Shown here: positions 45,591 to 56,496 of the stretch, piece by piece
Position numbering within the stretch: position 1 is the first letter of the stretch
Layout of the letters: each line of letters opens with the position of its first letter
NCBI GenBank assembly: GCA_030035585.1
Contig: CM057462.1
Location: 112,277,234 to 112,341,233 of the forward strand
Reading direction: 5' to 3'
Source: Dugong dugon
Taxonomy: Eukaryota; Chordata; Mammalia; Sirenia; Dugongidae
DNA length: 64,000 bases
The notes under the pieces: generated by a model
What the model was told of the DNA's origin: nothing
Databases searched by the model: none
Seen by the model: only the letters and a program-made list of their open reading frames with translations
Program-made: the position numbers and the translations under genes

Positions 45591-46570
45591 GAAAGTTTAC
45601 ACACAAAAAGAAACAATCTTTGTTAGTTATGAGGGATGGGAGGGGTGGGGGGGGAATAGTAAATAGGAAATAGATAAGTGGTATCTTGGGTGAAGGGTGA
45701 GACAGTACACAATACTGGGGAAACCAGCAGAGCTTGTACAAGGAAAGGTCATGGAAGCTCCATAGACACACATCCAAACTCCCTGAGGGACTGAATTGAT
45801 GGGTAGAGGGGCTGTGGGGACCATGGTCTCAAGGAACATCTAGCTCAATTGGCATAACATGCTTTAAAAAGAAAATGTTCTACATTCTACCTTGGTGAGT
45901 AGTGTCTGGGGTCTTAAAAGCCTGTGAGCAGCCAACTAAGATACTCCACTGGTCTCACCCCTTTGGGAGCAAGGGAGAATGAAGAAAACAAGATACAAGG
46001 GAAAGATTAGTCCAAAGGACCACAACTACTACTGGCGCCACCTGACTGAGTCCAGTACAAATAGATAGTGCCTGGCTACCACCACTGACTACTTTGAGTA
46101 GGATTACAACAGAGGGTCCTGGACAGAGCTGGAGAAAAATGTAGAACAAAATTTTAACTCACAAAAAAGACCAGACTTACTTGCCTGAGAGACTGGAGAA
46201 ACCCTGAGAGTATGACCCCCAGACATCCTTTTAGCTGAGTTATGAAGTCACTCCCAAGGCTCACCATTCAGCCAAAGATTAGACAGCCCCATAAAACAAA
46301 ATGAGACTAATGGGGCACAACAGTCCAGGGACAAAGACTAGAGGCAGGAGATGACAGGAAAACTGGTAATAGGGAACCCAAGGTTTAGAAGTGACAGTGT
46401 TGACATGTTGTGGGGTTGTTAACCATTGTAATAAAACAATGTGTGTACTAAGTGTTTAATGAGAAACTATTTGTTCTGTAAACCTTCACCTGAAGTACAA
46501 TAAAAAATTTTAAAGAAATAATGAAAGAAAACTTATCAAATTTATTTAAAATCAATAACATATACATCCC

Positions 46571-46740
46571 ATAGAACCCTGGTGGCACAGTGGTTAAGAG
46601 CTCAGCTGCTAAACAAAAGCAGTTTGGCAGTTTGAATTCATCAGCCACTCGTTGGAAACCCTACGGGGCCGTTCCACTCTGTCAAATAGAGTCAGTATGA
46701 GTCAGAATCGACTCAATGGCAGCAGGTTTAATTTTTTTTG
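46571..46740 (+). mobile_element. AfroSINE inserted in old L1
   Basis: A sense AfroSINE runs from 'agaaccctggtggcacagtgg' through 'ggcagtttgaattcatcagcc' and 'gagtcagaatcgactcaatg' to 'gcagcaggttt' and a T-run. It is flanked by 'tatacatcc' at 46561-46569 and again at 46742-46750, a target-site duplication of about 9 bp. The flanking L1 sequence is continuous across it. Confidence 0.93.
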
Positions 46741-49700
46741 GTATACATCCAGTAAGCTCAACAAACTCCAAGTAGGATAAACACAAAAACATATACAAAT
46801 AGACACAACATAACAAAAGGGAAGAGGCAAACATAAGGACAAATTTTTAAAGTAGCAAGAGAAAAATGACTCATTACTTACAAGGGAACACCAATAATAT
46901 TACCAGCTGACACCTTAGCAGAATGAATGCTAAAAAAAACTGCACCTATCAGAACATATTCAAACTGCAAAAAATAATACACAAAGAGGAAATTTTGAAA
47001 GAAGCCAGAGGAAAAATACTTAAAGAAACAAGGATAATATTTACATCAGATTTCTTTTCAGAAACCATGAAAGTAAGAAGGGAATAAAACTAAATATTTA
47101 AAATATTGAAAGGAAAATCCACTAGCCTAAAATTCTGAACCCAGCTAAACTATCCTTCCAAAGGTGATAGAGAAATAGAGATTTACCTAGACAAACAAAA
47201 ACTGAGGGTGTCTATTGCCTTTGGATCTGCCTTGCAAGAAATGTTAAATATTAAAAGAAATTCTTCATAGAGAAGGAAAATTATATGTCAGAAACTTAGA
47301 TCTATATAAAGAAAGTGATTCAGAAGAAATAAATGAATGTAACAAAACTTATTATTTTTCTTATTCTTAACAGATCTAACAGATACGAGTTCGTTCAAAA
47401 TACCAATACCAGCAATAAAGCTTATGGAATATGAACTGTGTAACGACAGTGTTATAAGGAATAGGAGAAGGAAATAGGGAATATTACATTAATAAAGTCT
47501 CAGTACTAACTGTGAAGCAGTATATTGCTGCTTGAAAACCAACATAGGTTAGTTGTAAATATATATTGCAAACTCTAGGATAGCCACTAAAAAAAGATTT
47601 AAAAAGAAGCATAATTAATATGCTAAGAAAGGAGATAAAATGGAATCCTATAAAAGGCTCGGTTAAAATGAGAGAAGGCAAAAAATGAAAAAAAGAGCAG
47701 AATACATAAAAAAGAAGCACAGAGCAAGGGAAATGAATAGAAAACAGAAATACGGTTGATAATAATCCAACTATGTCAAAAATTACTTTAAATGTGAATG
47801 GTCTAAAAATACCAATTAAGACACAGAACTTTCAGAGTATATTAAAAAAAAAAGAGACCCAAGTATATGTTGTCTACAGGAAACACACTTTAAATATGAA
47901 GACAAAGATAGATTAGAAGTAATGAGATGGAGAAAGATACACCATATTAACATTAATTTAAAAAAAGCTATTGTAGCTCTATTAATTTCAGACAAAGCAT
48001 ATTTTAGAGGAAGGAAAATTGTCAGAGATAATGGGGGTCATTGCATCATGATCAAGAAGATGTAACAATCTTGAACGTCTATGCATTTGCTATGTGAAGC
48101 AAAAACTGACAGAATTACAAGGAAAGATAGACATAACCACTATTATTGGAGACTTAAACATACTCTATCAGTAATTGACAAAACCTGCAGGCAAAAAAAC
48201 TGTAGATATCAATCTGAACAGCTGGATCTAATTGACATTTCTAGACTAATCCATTCCACAACAGCAGCATACACATTTTTTTAAGGTCACAAAGAACATT
48301 AACTAAGATAGATCATACCCTGAGCCATAAAACACACCATAATTTTTTTTTAATTATACAAAATATGCTCTTAGACCACAGTGAAATTAAACCAGAAATC
48401 AGTAACAGAAAGATAGCTAGAAAATCTCCAAATACTGAAGATTAAACAGCACACTTCTAAATAACACCTGAGTCAAGGAAGAAACTCAAGAGAGACTAAA
48501 CAATAATTTGAACTAAATAAAAATACGACTAAACAAAATGTATGCAATGCAGCAAAACCAACGCTTAGAGGGAAATTTATAAGATTAAATGCATACATTA
48601 GAAAATAAGAAAGATCTAAAGTTGTTAATCTAAACTTCCATCTTTGAAGATAAGGAAAAGATGGGCAAACTAAGTTCAAAGTAGGCAGAATAAAAGAAAA
48701 ATAAATATAAAATCAAATTTTAAAACAAGAAATTGATGGAGAAAATCAATGAAACTAAAGCTGATTATTTGAAAAAAAATTAATGAAATTTATAAACCTC
48801 TAGCCATGTAACCAAGAAAAAAAGGGAGAACACCAACTACTAATATTAGAAATGTAAGAGGGACCACCACTACTGATTCCATGGATAATAAAAGAATAAT
48901 ATAGGAATGTTATGAACAACTCCATGCTCAAAAATTTGATAGCTTAGATGAAATGGACCAATTCCTTGAAAGGCAAAATCTACCAAAACCGACACAAGAA
49001 GAAATAGATAATATAAATAGATGTATCTTTTCAAGAAATTAAATTAAAAATGAGTAACCTTTCCAAAAAGAAAGCCCCAGTCCTAGATGGTTTCACTGGA
49101 CAATTCTACCAATCATTTACAGAAGAATTAACACCAATCCTTCTTTAACTATTCCAAAAAATAGAAGAGGAGGCAACATTTCCTAAATCATTCTATGAGG
49201 TCAGCATTACCCTAATACCAAACCAGGAAGAAAAAAAAAAAAGTACTAAGAAGGAAAAGTACAGAATAATATCTCTCATGAACATAGATGCAAAATCTCT
49301 GAAGAAAATATTAACAAATCAAATTCAACAATGTATAAACATAATTATTCAACATGACCCAGTGGGATTTATTCCATCTTTGCAAGGCTGGTTTAGCATT
49401 TGAAAATCCATTAATGTAATTTATCACATCAATGACTAAAGAAGAAAAATCATATGATAATATCAATATATGCAGAAAAATCATTTGAGAAAATTCAACA
49501 CCCACTCATGATAACCTCTCTCAGCAAACTAGGAATAGAAGAAAAAATTCTGAAATTGATAAAGATCATGTACAAATGTACTTAATAGCGAGAAACTAGA
49601 TACTTTCCAAATAAGGTCAGGAACAAGATAAAGCTCTCACCTCTCACCATTCCTATTCAGCATCATACTGGAATTCCTAGCTAATGTAATAAGACAAGAA

Positions 49701-50482
49701 GGGACAAAGGTATACAAGTTGGAAAGGAAGTAATAAAATTCTCTTTGTTCACATTAATATGATTGTGTATATAGAAAAATTCCAAAGAATTGACCAAAAA
49801 AAAAAAAGCAAAAACAAAAACTTCCTGCAACCTGGAACTAATAAGCAATTATAGGAAGGTTTCAGGATGAAAGGCTAATGTACAAAAATAAATTGTTTTC
49901 CTATATTGCAGAAGTAAACAATTGAAAATTGAAATTAAAACACAGCACCATAACATTAACATAAAAAGAAATATATAAATGTAAATTTATTAAAACATGT
50001 ATAAGATCTATATGCAATAAACTACAAAACTAATGAAAAAAATCAAAGACAACCTAAATAAATGGAGACATATTTCATGTTCATGAATAGGAAGACTTAA
50101 TATTATTAAGATGTCCATTCTTCTCAACATGACTTACAGATTTGATCCAATCTTAGTCAAAATCTCAGCAAGTTACTTTATGGATATTAACAAACTGATA
50201 TTAAAGTTTATATGGAAAGGCAAAAGACTCAGAATAGTCCACACAATGCTGAAGGACAAAGAAGAGTGACACAACCTGATATGAAGACTTATTGTAAAGT
50301 TACAGGTATCAAGACAGTGTGGTATTGGTGTGAGGACAGACAAATAGGTGAATGGAATAAAAAAAGAGAACCCAGAAATAAATCCATGCAAATATAGTCA
50401 ATTTATCTTGGACAAAGAACAAAGTGAATTCAAAAAAGAAAAGAAAGTATTTTAAACAAATGATTTTGTGAAAACTGGGCAT

Positions 50483-50508
50483 CCACACACAAACACACAC
50501 ACACACAG
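50483..50508. repeat. CA microsatellite
   Basis: A short (CA)n tract with one AA interruption lies inside the old L1. Confidence 0.9.
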
Positions 50509-51391
50509 GTGCATTAAAAAGTCTTTCATTAAAAAAAAAAATTACTCAAAATGGATCACAGACCTAAATATACAACTTACATTTGATAACATAAAATTAA
50601 ATCTAGATGACCTTGGATTTGGCAATGAGTTTTCAATAAAACACCAAAATAATCCATAAAAGAAAAAAATGATAAGTTGTACTTTATTAAAATTAAAAAC
50701 TTCTTCCTTACAAAAGACACTATTAAGAAAACAAAAAGACAAGCCACAAACTGGGAGAAAACATTTGTGAATCACATATCTGATAAAGGAGTTCTATCCA
50801 AGATAACGGAAAGAACTCTTGAAGCTCAAGATAAAGAAAATAAATAACTAAATTAAAAGTGGACAAAAGATCTGAACAGATGTCTAACCAAAGAAGATCT
50901 GCAGATGGCAAATAGACGTATGAAAACATGCCAAACATCATACACTGTGATGGCTAATTTTATAGTGACCAGCTGAAGAAATGAAGACTGTAATTGTTAT
51001 GAGTATCTCTTCTTTGTTTCTTTATGGACGTTTCTGTGCATTTACACATTTCAGATATTTTAATTTTATTTTTTTCTTATCATATTGCTTATCATAAAAC
51101 ATAAAAGAGGTTGGTGTGTTTTTGGTGGTACTCGTGTTAGTTATATCATGTTAGACAAAAATATAATTTACTGCCTTTACTTAAAGATTACATATGATTT
51201 AAGGAGATGTGTATGGATGCCAAGCTGACCAGGATAGACTGTGATGGTTAATTTGATGCGTCTACTTGGCTATGCTGTGGTTCTCAGTGGTTTGATAAAA
51301 TACCAGTCTAGTTGCTGTCATGGAGTAGTTACATGTGAATAAATCATTTGGCCTTGGGTAGAGCAAATTACATTCCATGAAGTAATGTAAA

Positions 51392-51598
51392 GGAGCCCTG
51401 GTGGTGCAATGGTTAAGGCTCAGCTGTTAACCAAAAGGTCAGTGTTTCCAGATCACCAGCTACTCCACAGGAGAAAAGACCTGGCAATCTTCTCCCATTA
51501 AGATTATAGCTTAGGAAACCCTAAGGGGCAGTTCTACTTGTCACATAGCATTGCTATGAATCAGAACTGACTGAACAACACACAACAGCAATAACACA
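51392..51598 (+). mobile_element. AfroSINE, longer variant
   Basis: A sense copy from 'ggagccctggtggtgcaatgg' through the extra block 'gaaaagacctggcaatc' and 'aggggcagttctacttgtc' to 'gaatcagaactgactgaac'. It lies inside the LTR-like element. The flanks are rich in TAATG/TGTAA motifs, so a duplication of 'gtaatgtaa' type is plausible but not certain. Confidence 0.92.
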
Positions 51599-51599
51599 A

Positions 51600-51700
51600 T
51601 GCAATGTAATGTTATGTAGTGTAGTGTATTGCAGTGTAATCAACTTCCATAATAAAATCTAATATAATAAACTTACATAATGTAATCTAATGTAATGTGA
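51600..51700. repeat. TAATG-type degenerate short tandem repeat
   Basis: Units such as 'atgtaatg', 'tgtagtgtag' and 'aatctaatg' recur imperfectly over about 100 bp just after the AfroSINE. It looks like a degenerate pentanucleotide expansion seeded by the target sequence. Confidence 0.55.
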
Positions 51701-52329
51701 TCACTTAATCAACTGAGGTAGTTGCACTGTAGGGTGGATCCTAAATCTACCATATTTTTACACAAATAATGTGTGTTAAACATTTTTTGCCAGGCAGAGC
51801 CAATATGGCATTATAGACAAAAGCACTATGCCATCCCTCTGCAGCAAACACCCAAAAAACTAAGTAAAACAGATACAAATGTAAGTACTAGAACCCTAAG
51901 CATCAAATGAAGAAATAAACATCTCAATCAAGCACCAAATGGAATAAGACACTGACAGAGAACAGAGAAGGAGATCTATGGAGTGGAGGTCCCACCAGCT
52001 TATGTGGCACAGATTCACCATCTTGGACTACAGCCACCAAGGAATGAAGACAGGAAGTATGAGAAGGCAACTTCACAGAGCTCCCAACAGGAGACAAACT
52101 ACCTGATAACCAGGGATACAAGCTTTCCCACCCCCCACACTTCTTCCTTCTATGCAGCTTCTGCCAGTTTCCAAAGGGCCACAGTCACTCCATCAGAGAG
52201 ACATGAGCTGACTGCACCTGGGTCTGCCCCACCTCCACTGGGTGGCTCCTTCAGTGCCTTTTGTTTTCTTTTTTCTTGTTTTGGTTTGTTTTTTCTTTCT
52301 TTTCTCTGTCTCTTCTTTCCTTTCATTTC

Positions 52330-53715
52330 TCCCACCCTTCTAGCCCTGTGTGCCATCCCCTCCCTTTGTGACAGGTTGTACCACACTGCTCAGCTAGAGA
52401 TGCACCAGTACAGCCTCCTGGGTTCTGTGTCACCCCCACTGGCCAGGTCCCTCTTGGCTATTTTTTTTTTTTTCTTTTCTGTTTCTTTTCTCTCTCTTCC
52501 TTCCTTCCTTTCCCTTCTCCTACCCACCTAGTCCCGTGCGCTGCCCCTACCCCTTCTAGACAGGCAGTGCTGCCCCACCAGCTAGAAAGTCACTGGTACA
52601 CAGCCTCCCCAGGTCCATGCCACTCCCACTGCCCACTCCTTCAGCACCATATTTTTTGCTTGTTTGTTTTTGTTTGTTCTCTCTATATCCCTTCCTTTCT
52701 TTCCTTTCTTCCATCCACCTAGCCCCATGTGCCATCTCTGCCCCTTCTCAGTGGGCCATGTTGCATCTCTTGGCTAGAAAGCCACTGGCACGTGGCCTCC
52801 TCAGTCCTGTGCTGCCTCCACTGGACAGGTACTCAGAGTCATTTTGTTTGTTTCTTTGTTTTGTTTGTTTTTTTGTTTGTTTCTTCTCTCTGCCTTCCTT
52901 CCTTTCTTGTCTCCTGCCCACCTAGCCCTGTGCACTGTACCTGCTCCTCTTCACAGGGCCTTACTGCACCACTTGGCTAAAGAGCCACCAGTACATGGCC
53001 TCCCCAGGTCTGCACTACCTCCACAAGCTGGCTCCCTCAGTGCCATATTTTTTTAGTTTGTTTGCTTTGTTCTTTTTTATTTGTTTGTTTCTTCTCTCTC
53101 TCTCTCTCCCTTCCTTCCTTTCCTTTCTCCCATCCACCTAACCCTGTGCACTGCCCCCCTTCTCAACAAGCTGTGCTGCACTGCTCAACTAGAGAGTCTC
53201 TGGCACACAGCCTTCCTGGGTCTGTGCTGCCCCTATAGGCTGGTTCCTCAGTGTCGTATTTTTTATTTTTCTTTATCTTTCCCCTTCTCCCTTTTCCTTC
53301 TCCCTCCCACATAGGTCTTGTGCAGCCTCTGCCCCTTCCTGACGGGCTGTTTCATGCAGTCCAGTGAGAGAGACATCAGCTCACCACCAACCCGATTCTA
53401 CCCTGCCTTCAAAGGCCAGGTTCCTCAGCACCGTATTTATTTTTTTATTGTTGTTGTTTTTGTTTGTTTGTTTATTCTCCCTCTTTCTCTTCTTTCCTTT
53501 CATTTCTCCTGCCCATCTAGCCTTATGTGCTGCTCAATCCTCTTCTCAAGAGGCTGAGCCACACCACCCAGCTAGAGAACCACCAGCACATGGCCTCCCT
53601 GGGTGGGCTGCACACCCACCTGCTTAATCCTACTTCATGGCCACTTTATTTATTTTTTCTTTTTACCTTCATTTTGTTTTGCTTCTGTTTCTTCTTTCTG
53701 TCACCCACTTAGCTC
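52330..53715 (+). repeat. L1-D promoter-like tandem array, seven units
   Basis: Eight anchors of the form 'cccac/t..ctagccctgtg', some diverged, occur at 52341, 52529, 52720, 52923, 53139, 53312, 53518 and 53710. This defines seven units of 173-216 bp. Each has a GC-rich half ('gctagaaagccactgg'-type sequence, 'cctccactgg'-type sequence) and a pyrimidine half with TTTG or TTTC runs. It resembles the L1 5' UTR monomer arrays that act as promoters in other mammals. Function is inferred from position. Confidence 0.88.
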
Positions 53716-54045
53716 CACACATCACATCCTTTTCCTTCCCTCCTGCCTATCTGCACCATGAGCTGAGTGATGTGCCACTGAGTGCACCGTGGACCCATGG
53801 GCCCTGCCCAGCACAAACCCCAAGCCACACCTGTCAGCCCCAGTTCTTGCTACATACAACCCTTCACTGCACCCCTGGCTGGACCTGCCCTGCTTCACCA
53901 TAACTGTGCCACCGGCCCTGCCCACCTGAACAAGGGGGTGTGAAGTATCATGCCCACAGATGAGGAAGCAACAAAACACACCCAGCCCACCCGCCATACA
54001 TAACCAAATAAAAAAAAAATCAGGATGAAACAAACAAATCTACAA

Positions 54046-55085
54046 TCAATAAACAAAGAAAATAATTCAAACATGTCCCGGAGACAGCATATCAAAACAT
54101 ATTGAAAAAAAAAAAAAAACAGAACAGGATGGCTTCAGAAACAGATCAAAATAAAACACAAGATGACCTTCTGGTAGAAAAAAAGACACTGGACTGCCTG
54201 ATAGGGAATTCAAAAGTCTAATATTCAGGTCTTTGCAAGAGATTAGGAAATAGATGAAGGAAAACACAGATAAAAATAAGGAAGAAATAGACAAAATCAT
54301 GGAAAATACAGACAAAATCAGGGAAAACAGACAAAGCAGTGGAAGAATTCAGGAAAATAATACAGGAACAAAATGTCAAAGTAAATAAATAACTAGAAAT
54401 CATATAAAAACAACAATTAGAAATCCAAAAGATAAACAGTAAGATTTCAGAAATGTACACTGTTACAGAAGGTTTTAGGAGCAAATTTGAAACAATAGAA
54501 GACAGGATCAGCAAAATTGAAGTCAAATCTTTGGATATAACTTTGCTTGAGGAAAAATCAGAGAAAATAATGATCAAAAATGAAGAAAACTTGAGAACAA
54601 TGTGGGATACAATCAAAAACAAAAATTTGTGCATGATTGAAGCTCCAGAACAGGGGGAGAAAACACAAAACAGAGAAGATCATTGAAGACTTGCCAACAG
54701 AAAACTTCCTACTATCATCAAAGATGAAAAGCTGACCATCCAAGAAGTTCAACAAACTCTATATAGGATAGACCCCAAAAGCAAATCAACAAGATACATC
54801 ATAATCACATTTGCCTAAACCAAAGACAAAGAAAGTATCCTGAGAGCAGCTCGAGAGAAACGAAAAGTCACATACAAAGGGGAGACAATAAGACTAAGCT
54901 CTGATTACTCAGCAGAAGCCATGCAGGCAAGAAGGCAATGGGATGACATGTATAAAACCTTGAAAGAAAAAAAATTTCTAACCGAGAATAATAGTTCCTG
55001 CAAAACTCTTGCTCATACATGATGGTGAAATTAGGACATTTCCCAATAAAAACAAATTAAGGGAATATGTAAATTCAAACCAAAG
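54046..55085 (+). pseudogene. L1-D ORF1 remnant
   Basis: The position matches the ORF1 start of the other L1s (after 'caatcaataaacaaag'). The longest open piece, 54453-54686, encodes the end of the coiled coil and the next segment ('TVTEGFRSKFETIEDRISKIE', 'NLRTMWDTIKNKNLCMIEAPEQGEKTQN'). The later part, including the C-terminal domain near 54900-54970, is in broken frames. At the stop corresponding to L1-B 31349 this copy reads through with Cys, so that stop is not ancestral to all copies. Confidence 0.82.
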
Positions 55086-55275
55086 TTAGGGGGCAGAAGG
55101 GAGGGAGAAAGGGTTATTTTTGCTTAGGGGGCATTAAGTTTATGTTAATAGTGAAATAATTTGGAAAAGGATAGAAGTAATAATTGTACAAGAGGAAGAA
55201 TATAATCAATGTTGCTAAATTACACATGTAGAGATTTTTGAAATGGAGAATGTTATGCAGTATATATTTTCACAA
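55086..55275 (+). mobile_element. L1-D 3' tail of a different type
   Basis: After the ORF1 region comes 'ttagggggcagaagggaggg', 'gcttagggggcattaag', 'tcaatgttgctaaattacac' and 'gtagagatttttgaaatgg', ending in 'tatatattttcacaac'. It is unlike the 3' UTR of L1-A, B and C. Its last 80 bp align with the reverse complement of 25562-25650. It has an imperfect CACA-rich end rather than poly(A). Confidence 0.6.
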
Positions 55276-55299
55276 CACACATGCACACAACACTCATCA

Positions 55300-55403
55300 G
55301 GATTGGGTGAAACTTAACAAGCTTATTCTACAGTTTACATATTGGAACAAGTATCCAAGAATACAAAAGACATCTCTGATACAGGAAAATAAGTTAGTGA
55401 AAT
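55300..55403 (+). mobile_element. Old L1 ORF2 fragment
   Basis: The translated stretch 'LNKLILQFTYWNKYPRIQKT' matches the L1 ORF2 block equivalent to '[18 protein letters not shown]' in L1-A at 23850-23905, so this is an old L1 piece in sense orientation. It appears to continue beyond the insertions at 56497. Confidence 0.6.
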
Positions 55404-56063
55404 CACTGGGCAATGTTTTGTTCTGTTGTATATAGGGTCACTGTCTTAGGCTGGGTTCTCTAGAGAAGCAAAACCGGTAACACTTATTAGTATATATATG
55501 TACAGAGAGAGATTTATATCAAGGAAATGGCTCACAAGGTTGCAGAGACTGTAACATCCCAAGTCTGTGGGTTAGGAAGGTGGCTTCTTCTGATTCACAT
55601 AGCTGCAGAGGCTGGAGAAACCAAGATCAGCAGGCCGGAGAGCAGGGCTGTTGCTTACAGGCTGTGAAGATCAATGAATCCCAAGATCTGCAGGCAAGAC
55701 CACAGGCAAGCTGCTAGCTCGAGTCCCAAGAACCAGAGGTCAGACGAACAGGAGCCAGCTGCAGGATCCAGAACAAGCAAAAGCCCTGGCAAGCAGATAA
55801 GGAAGCCCTAGGTGGCAGAGGGCTGAGAAATGAAGGCTGAGGGGGGTGGTGAGTCACCACAGGCCCTGCTCCCACCAGTACCAACTCACAGCAGATCCCA
55901 TCATGGGGGTGATCACATATCATATCTCAACAGGGAAGTGATCACAACATTATACGACTGCCAAAACACTGAGAATCATGGCCCAGGCAAGTTGACGCAC
56001 AATCTTGACCATCACAGTCGCTGTGAATCAGAACTAACTTTATGGCACATAACAACAACAACA
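55404..56063 (+). mobile_element. RTE 3' end split by an LTR
   Basis: The RTE 3' end 'ctgggcaatgttttgttctg', 'tatatagggtcac' reaches 55441. It resumes at 56017 with 'gtcgctgtgaatcagaac', 'ttatggcacataacaacaac'. The two parts make one normal RTE terminus interrupted by the LTR at 55442-56016. Only about 85 bp of RTE remain. Confidence 0.85.
55442..56016 (-). repeat. Solo LTR (ERVL/MaLR-like) inside RTE
   Basis: Read on the minus strand it begins 'tgtgatggtcaag', 'ttgcgtcaacttgcc'-like and ends at 55442 with 'gagaacccagcctaagaca'. Thus it runs TG...CA over 575 bp. It is bounded by 'gtcac' (55437-55441) and 'gtcgc' (56017-56021), a 5-bp duplication with one mismatch, the usual size for ERVL/MaLR-type integration. 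No internal genes are present, so it is a solitary LTR left by recombination. I do not assign a subfamily. A 113-codon plus-strand frame (55830-56171) crossing its edge is incidental. Confidence 0.75.
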
Positions 56064-56496
56064 TGGGTTGAATTGTGTCCCTTCCCCCAAATTTATGCTG
56101 AAGTCCTAACCACTGGTACCTTTAATATAGTCTTGTTTGGAAACAGGATCTTTGAAGGTGTTATCAGTTAAGTTAACATGAGGTCAGACTGGAGTAGGAT
56201 GATCCAAATCCAAGCAGAGTGGTATTCTAAAAAGAGAAAAAACAGACAGACAAACAGAGGGAAGACAGCTATGTGATGATGAAGTTATGCTGCAATTGCA
56301 ATGCAAGAAGTACCTGGGACTATCAGAAGCTGGGAGCATCAAGAAAGGATCTTCTCCCAGTCTTAGGAGAAGCCATGTCTCTGCTGCAATCCTGAATTTG
56401 AACCACTATCCCCCAGCATTGAGACAATAAATTTCTGTTCTCATAAGCCACTCAGTTTGTGGTATTTTATCACAACAGCCCTAGGAAACTAACACA
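56064..56496 (+). repeat. MLT1-like LTR
   Basis: The start 'tgggttgaattgtgtccc', then 'gctgaagtcctaaccac', 'gtttggaaacaggatc', and near the end 'gacaataaatttctgttctc', 'aagccactcagtttgtgg' and 'aggaaactaacaca' follow MLT1 order. It is a non-coding ancient MaLR LTR in sense orientation, with the 'aataaa' polyadenylation signal visible near 56426. Confidence 0.8.

Larger units (their letters stand above)
38542..46515 (+). mobile_element. L1-C: full-length but older L1
   Basis: A complete L1 of about 8 kb. It starts 'ggagaacaggagccaacatgg' with the 'gcgctataggcag' block, has a 1.7 kb 5' UTR, ORF1 (about 40300-41320), ORF2 (41771-45590) and a full 3' UTR ending 'cttcacctgaagtacaataa' and a short A-rich tail near 46515. 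It is clearly more diverged from L1-A and L1-B than they are from each other and has many more stops, so it belongs to an earlier wave of the same lineage. Confidence 0.94.
46520..50943 (+). mobile_element. Old L1 (L1M-type), 3' part missing
   Basis: From about 46520 ('cttatcaaatttatttaaaatc', then 'agtaagctcaacaaactcc' after the SINE) this is the end of an older L1's ORF1. ORF2 follows from about 47765, including endonuclease-like sequence at 48140-48290, RT fingers near 49070-49240 and C-terminal parts to 50943, where it stops abruptly. It is strongly diverged, with only short open pieces, and I infer it predates the L1-A/B/C/D lineage. An AfroSINE interrupts it at 46571-46740. Confidence 0.85.
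50944..51735 (+). repeat. LTR-like sequence, interrupted by AfroSINE
   Basis: At 51240 the sequence 'tgtgatggttaatttgatgc', 'tctacttggctatg' opens like the TG end of an old endogenous retrovirus-like LTR. The same end occurs in reverse at 55992-56016. The part after 51640 ('gatcacttaatcaactgagg') fits further into it. A similar 'tgtgatggctaattttat' occurs at 50947. No coding sequence is associated. The subfamily is uncertain, and the 50975-51239 part is assigned only by position. Confidence 0.45.
51787..55275 (+). mobile_element. L1-D: half-L1-like element without ORF2
   Basis: It starts with the L1 5' end ('caggcagagccaatatggc'), followed by a 5' UTR of about 2.2 kb containing an array of about 190 bp units and an ORF1 remnant (about 54046-55085). 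Within a few bases of the ORF1 end ('aagggaatatgtaaattc'), where L1-A, B and C have a spacer and 3.8 kb of ORF2, it changes to an unrelated 3' tail (55086-55275). A homologous tail with poly(A) occurs at 25544-25666. This structure fits a HAL1-like, non-autonomous half-L1. A chance deletion is the alternative. Confidence 0.7.

Noticed and set aside
38527..46520. 'aagaaat' as the target-site duplication of L1-C
   Set aside because: The match is only 7 bp of A-rich sequence and does not extend to the element boundary, so it is not convincing.
52330..53715. CRISPR array or satellite
   Set aside because: The units are 173-216 bp without short identical repeats and spacers, and they sit in the expected place of an L1 5' UTR. 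The genome is mammalian.
52617..53903. Series of open frames with hydrophobic repeats as a repeat-protein gene
   Set aside because: The frames follow the tandem promoter-like units of L1-D and change frame between units because unit lengths differ. This is non-coding array structure.
55830..56171. 113-codon frame resembling a short gene
   Set aside because: It crosses the border from a solo LTR through an RTE end into an MLT1-like LTR, so it is a chance frame over three unrelated repeats.
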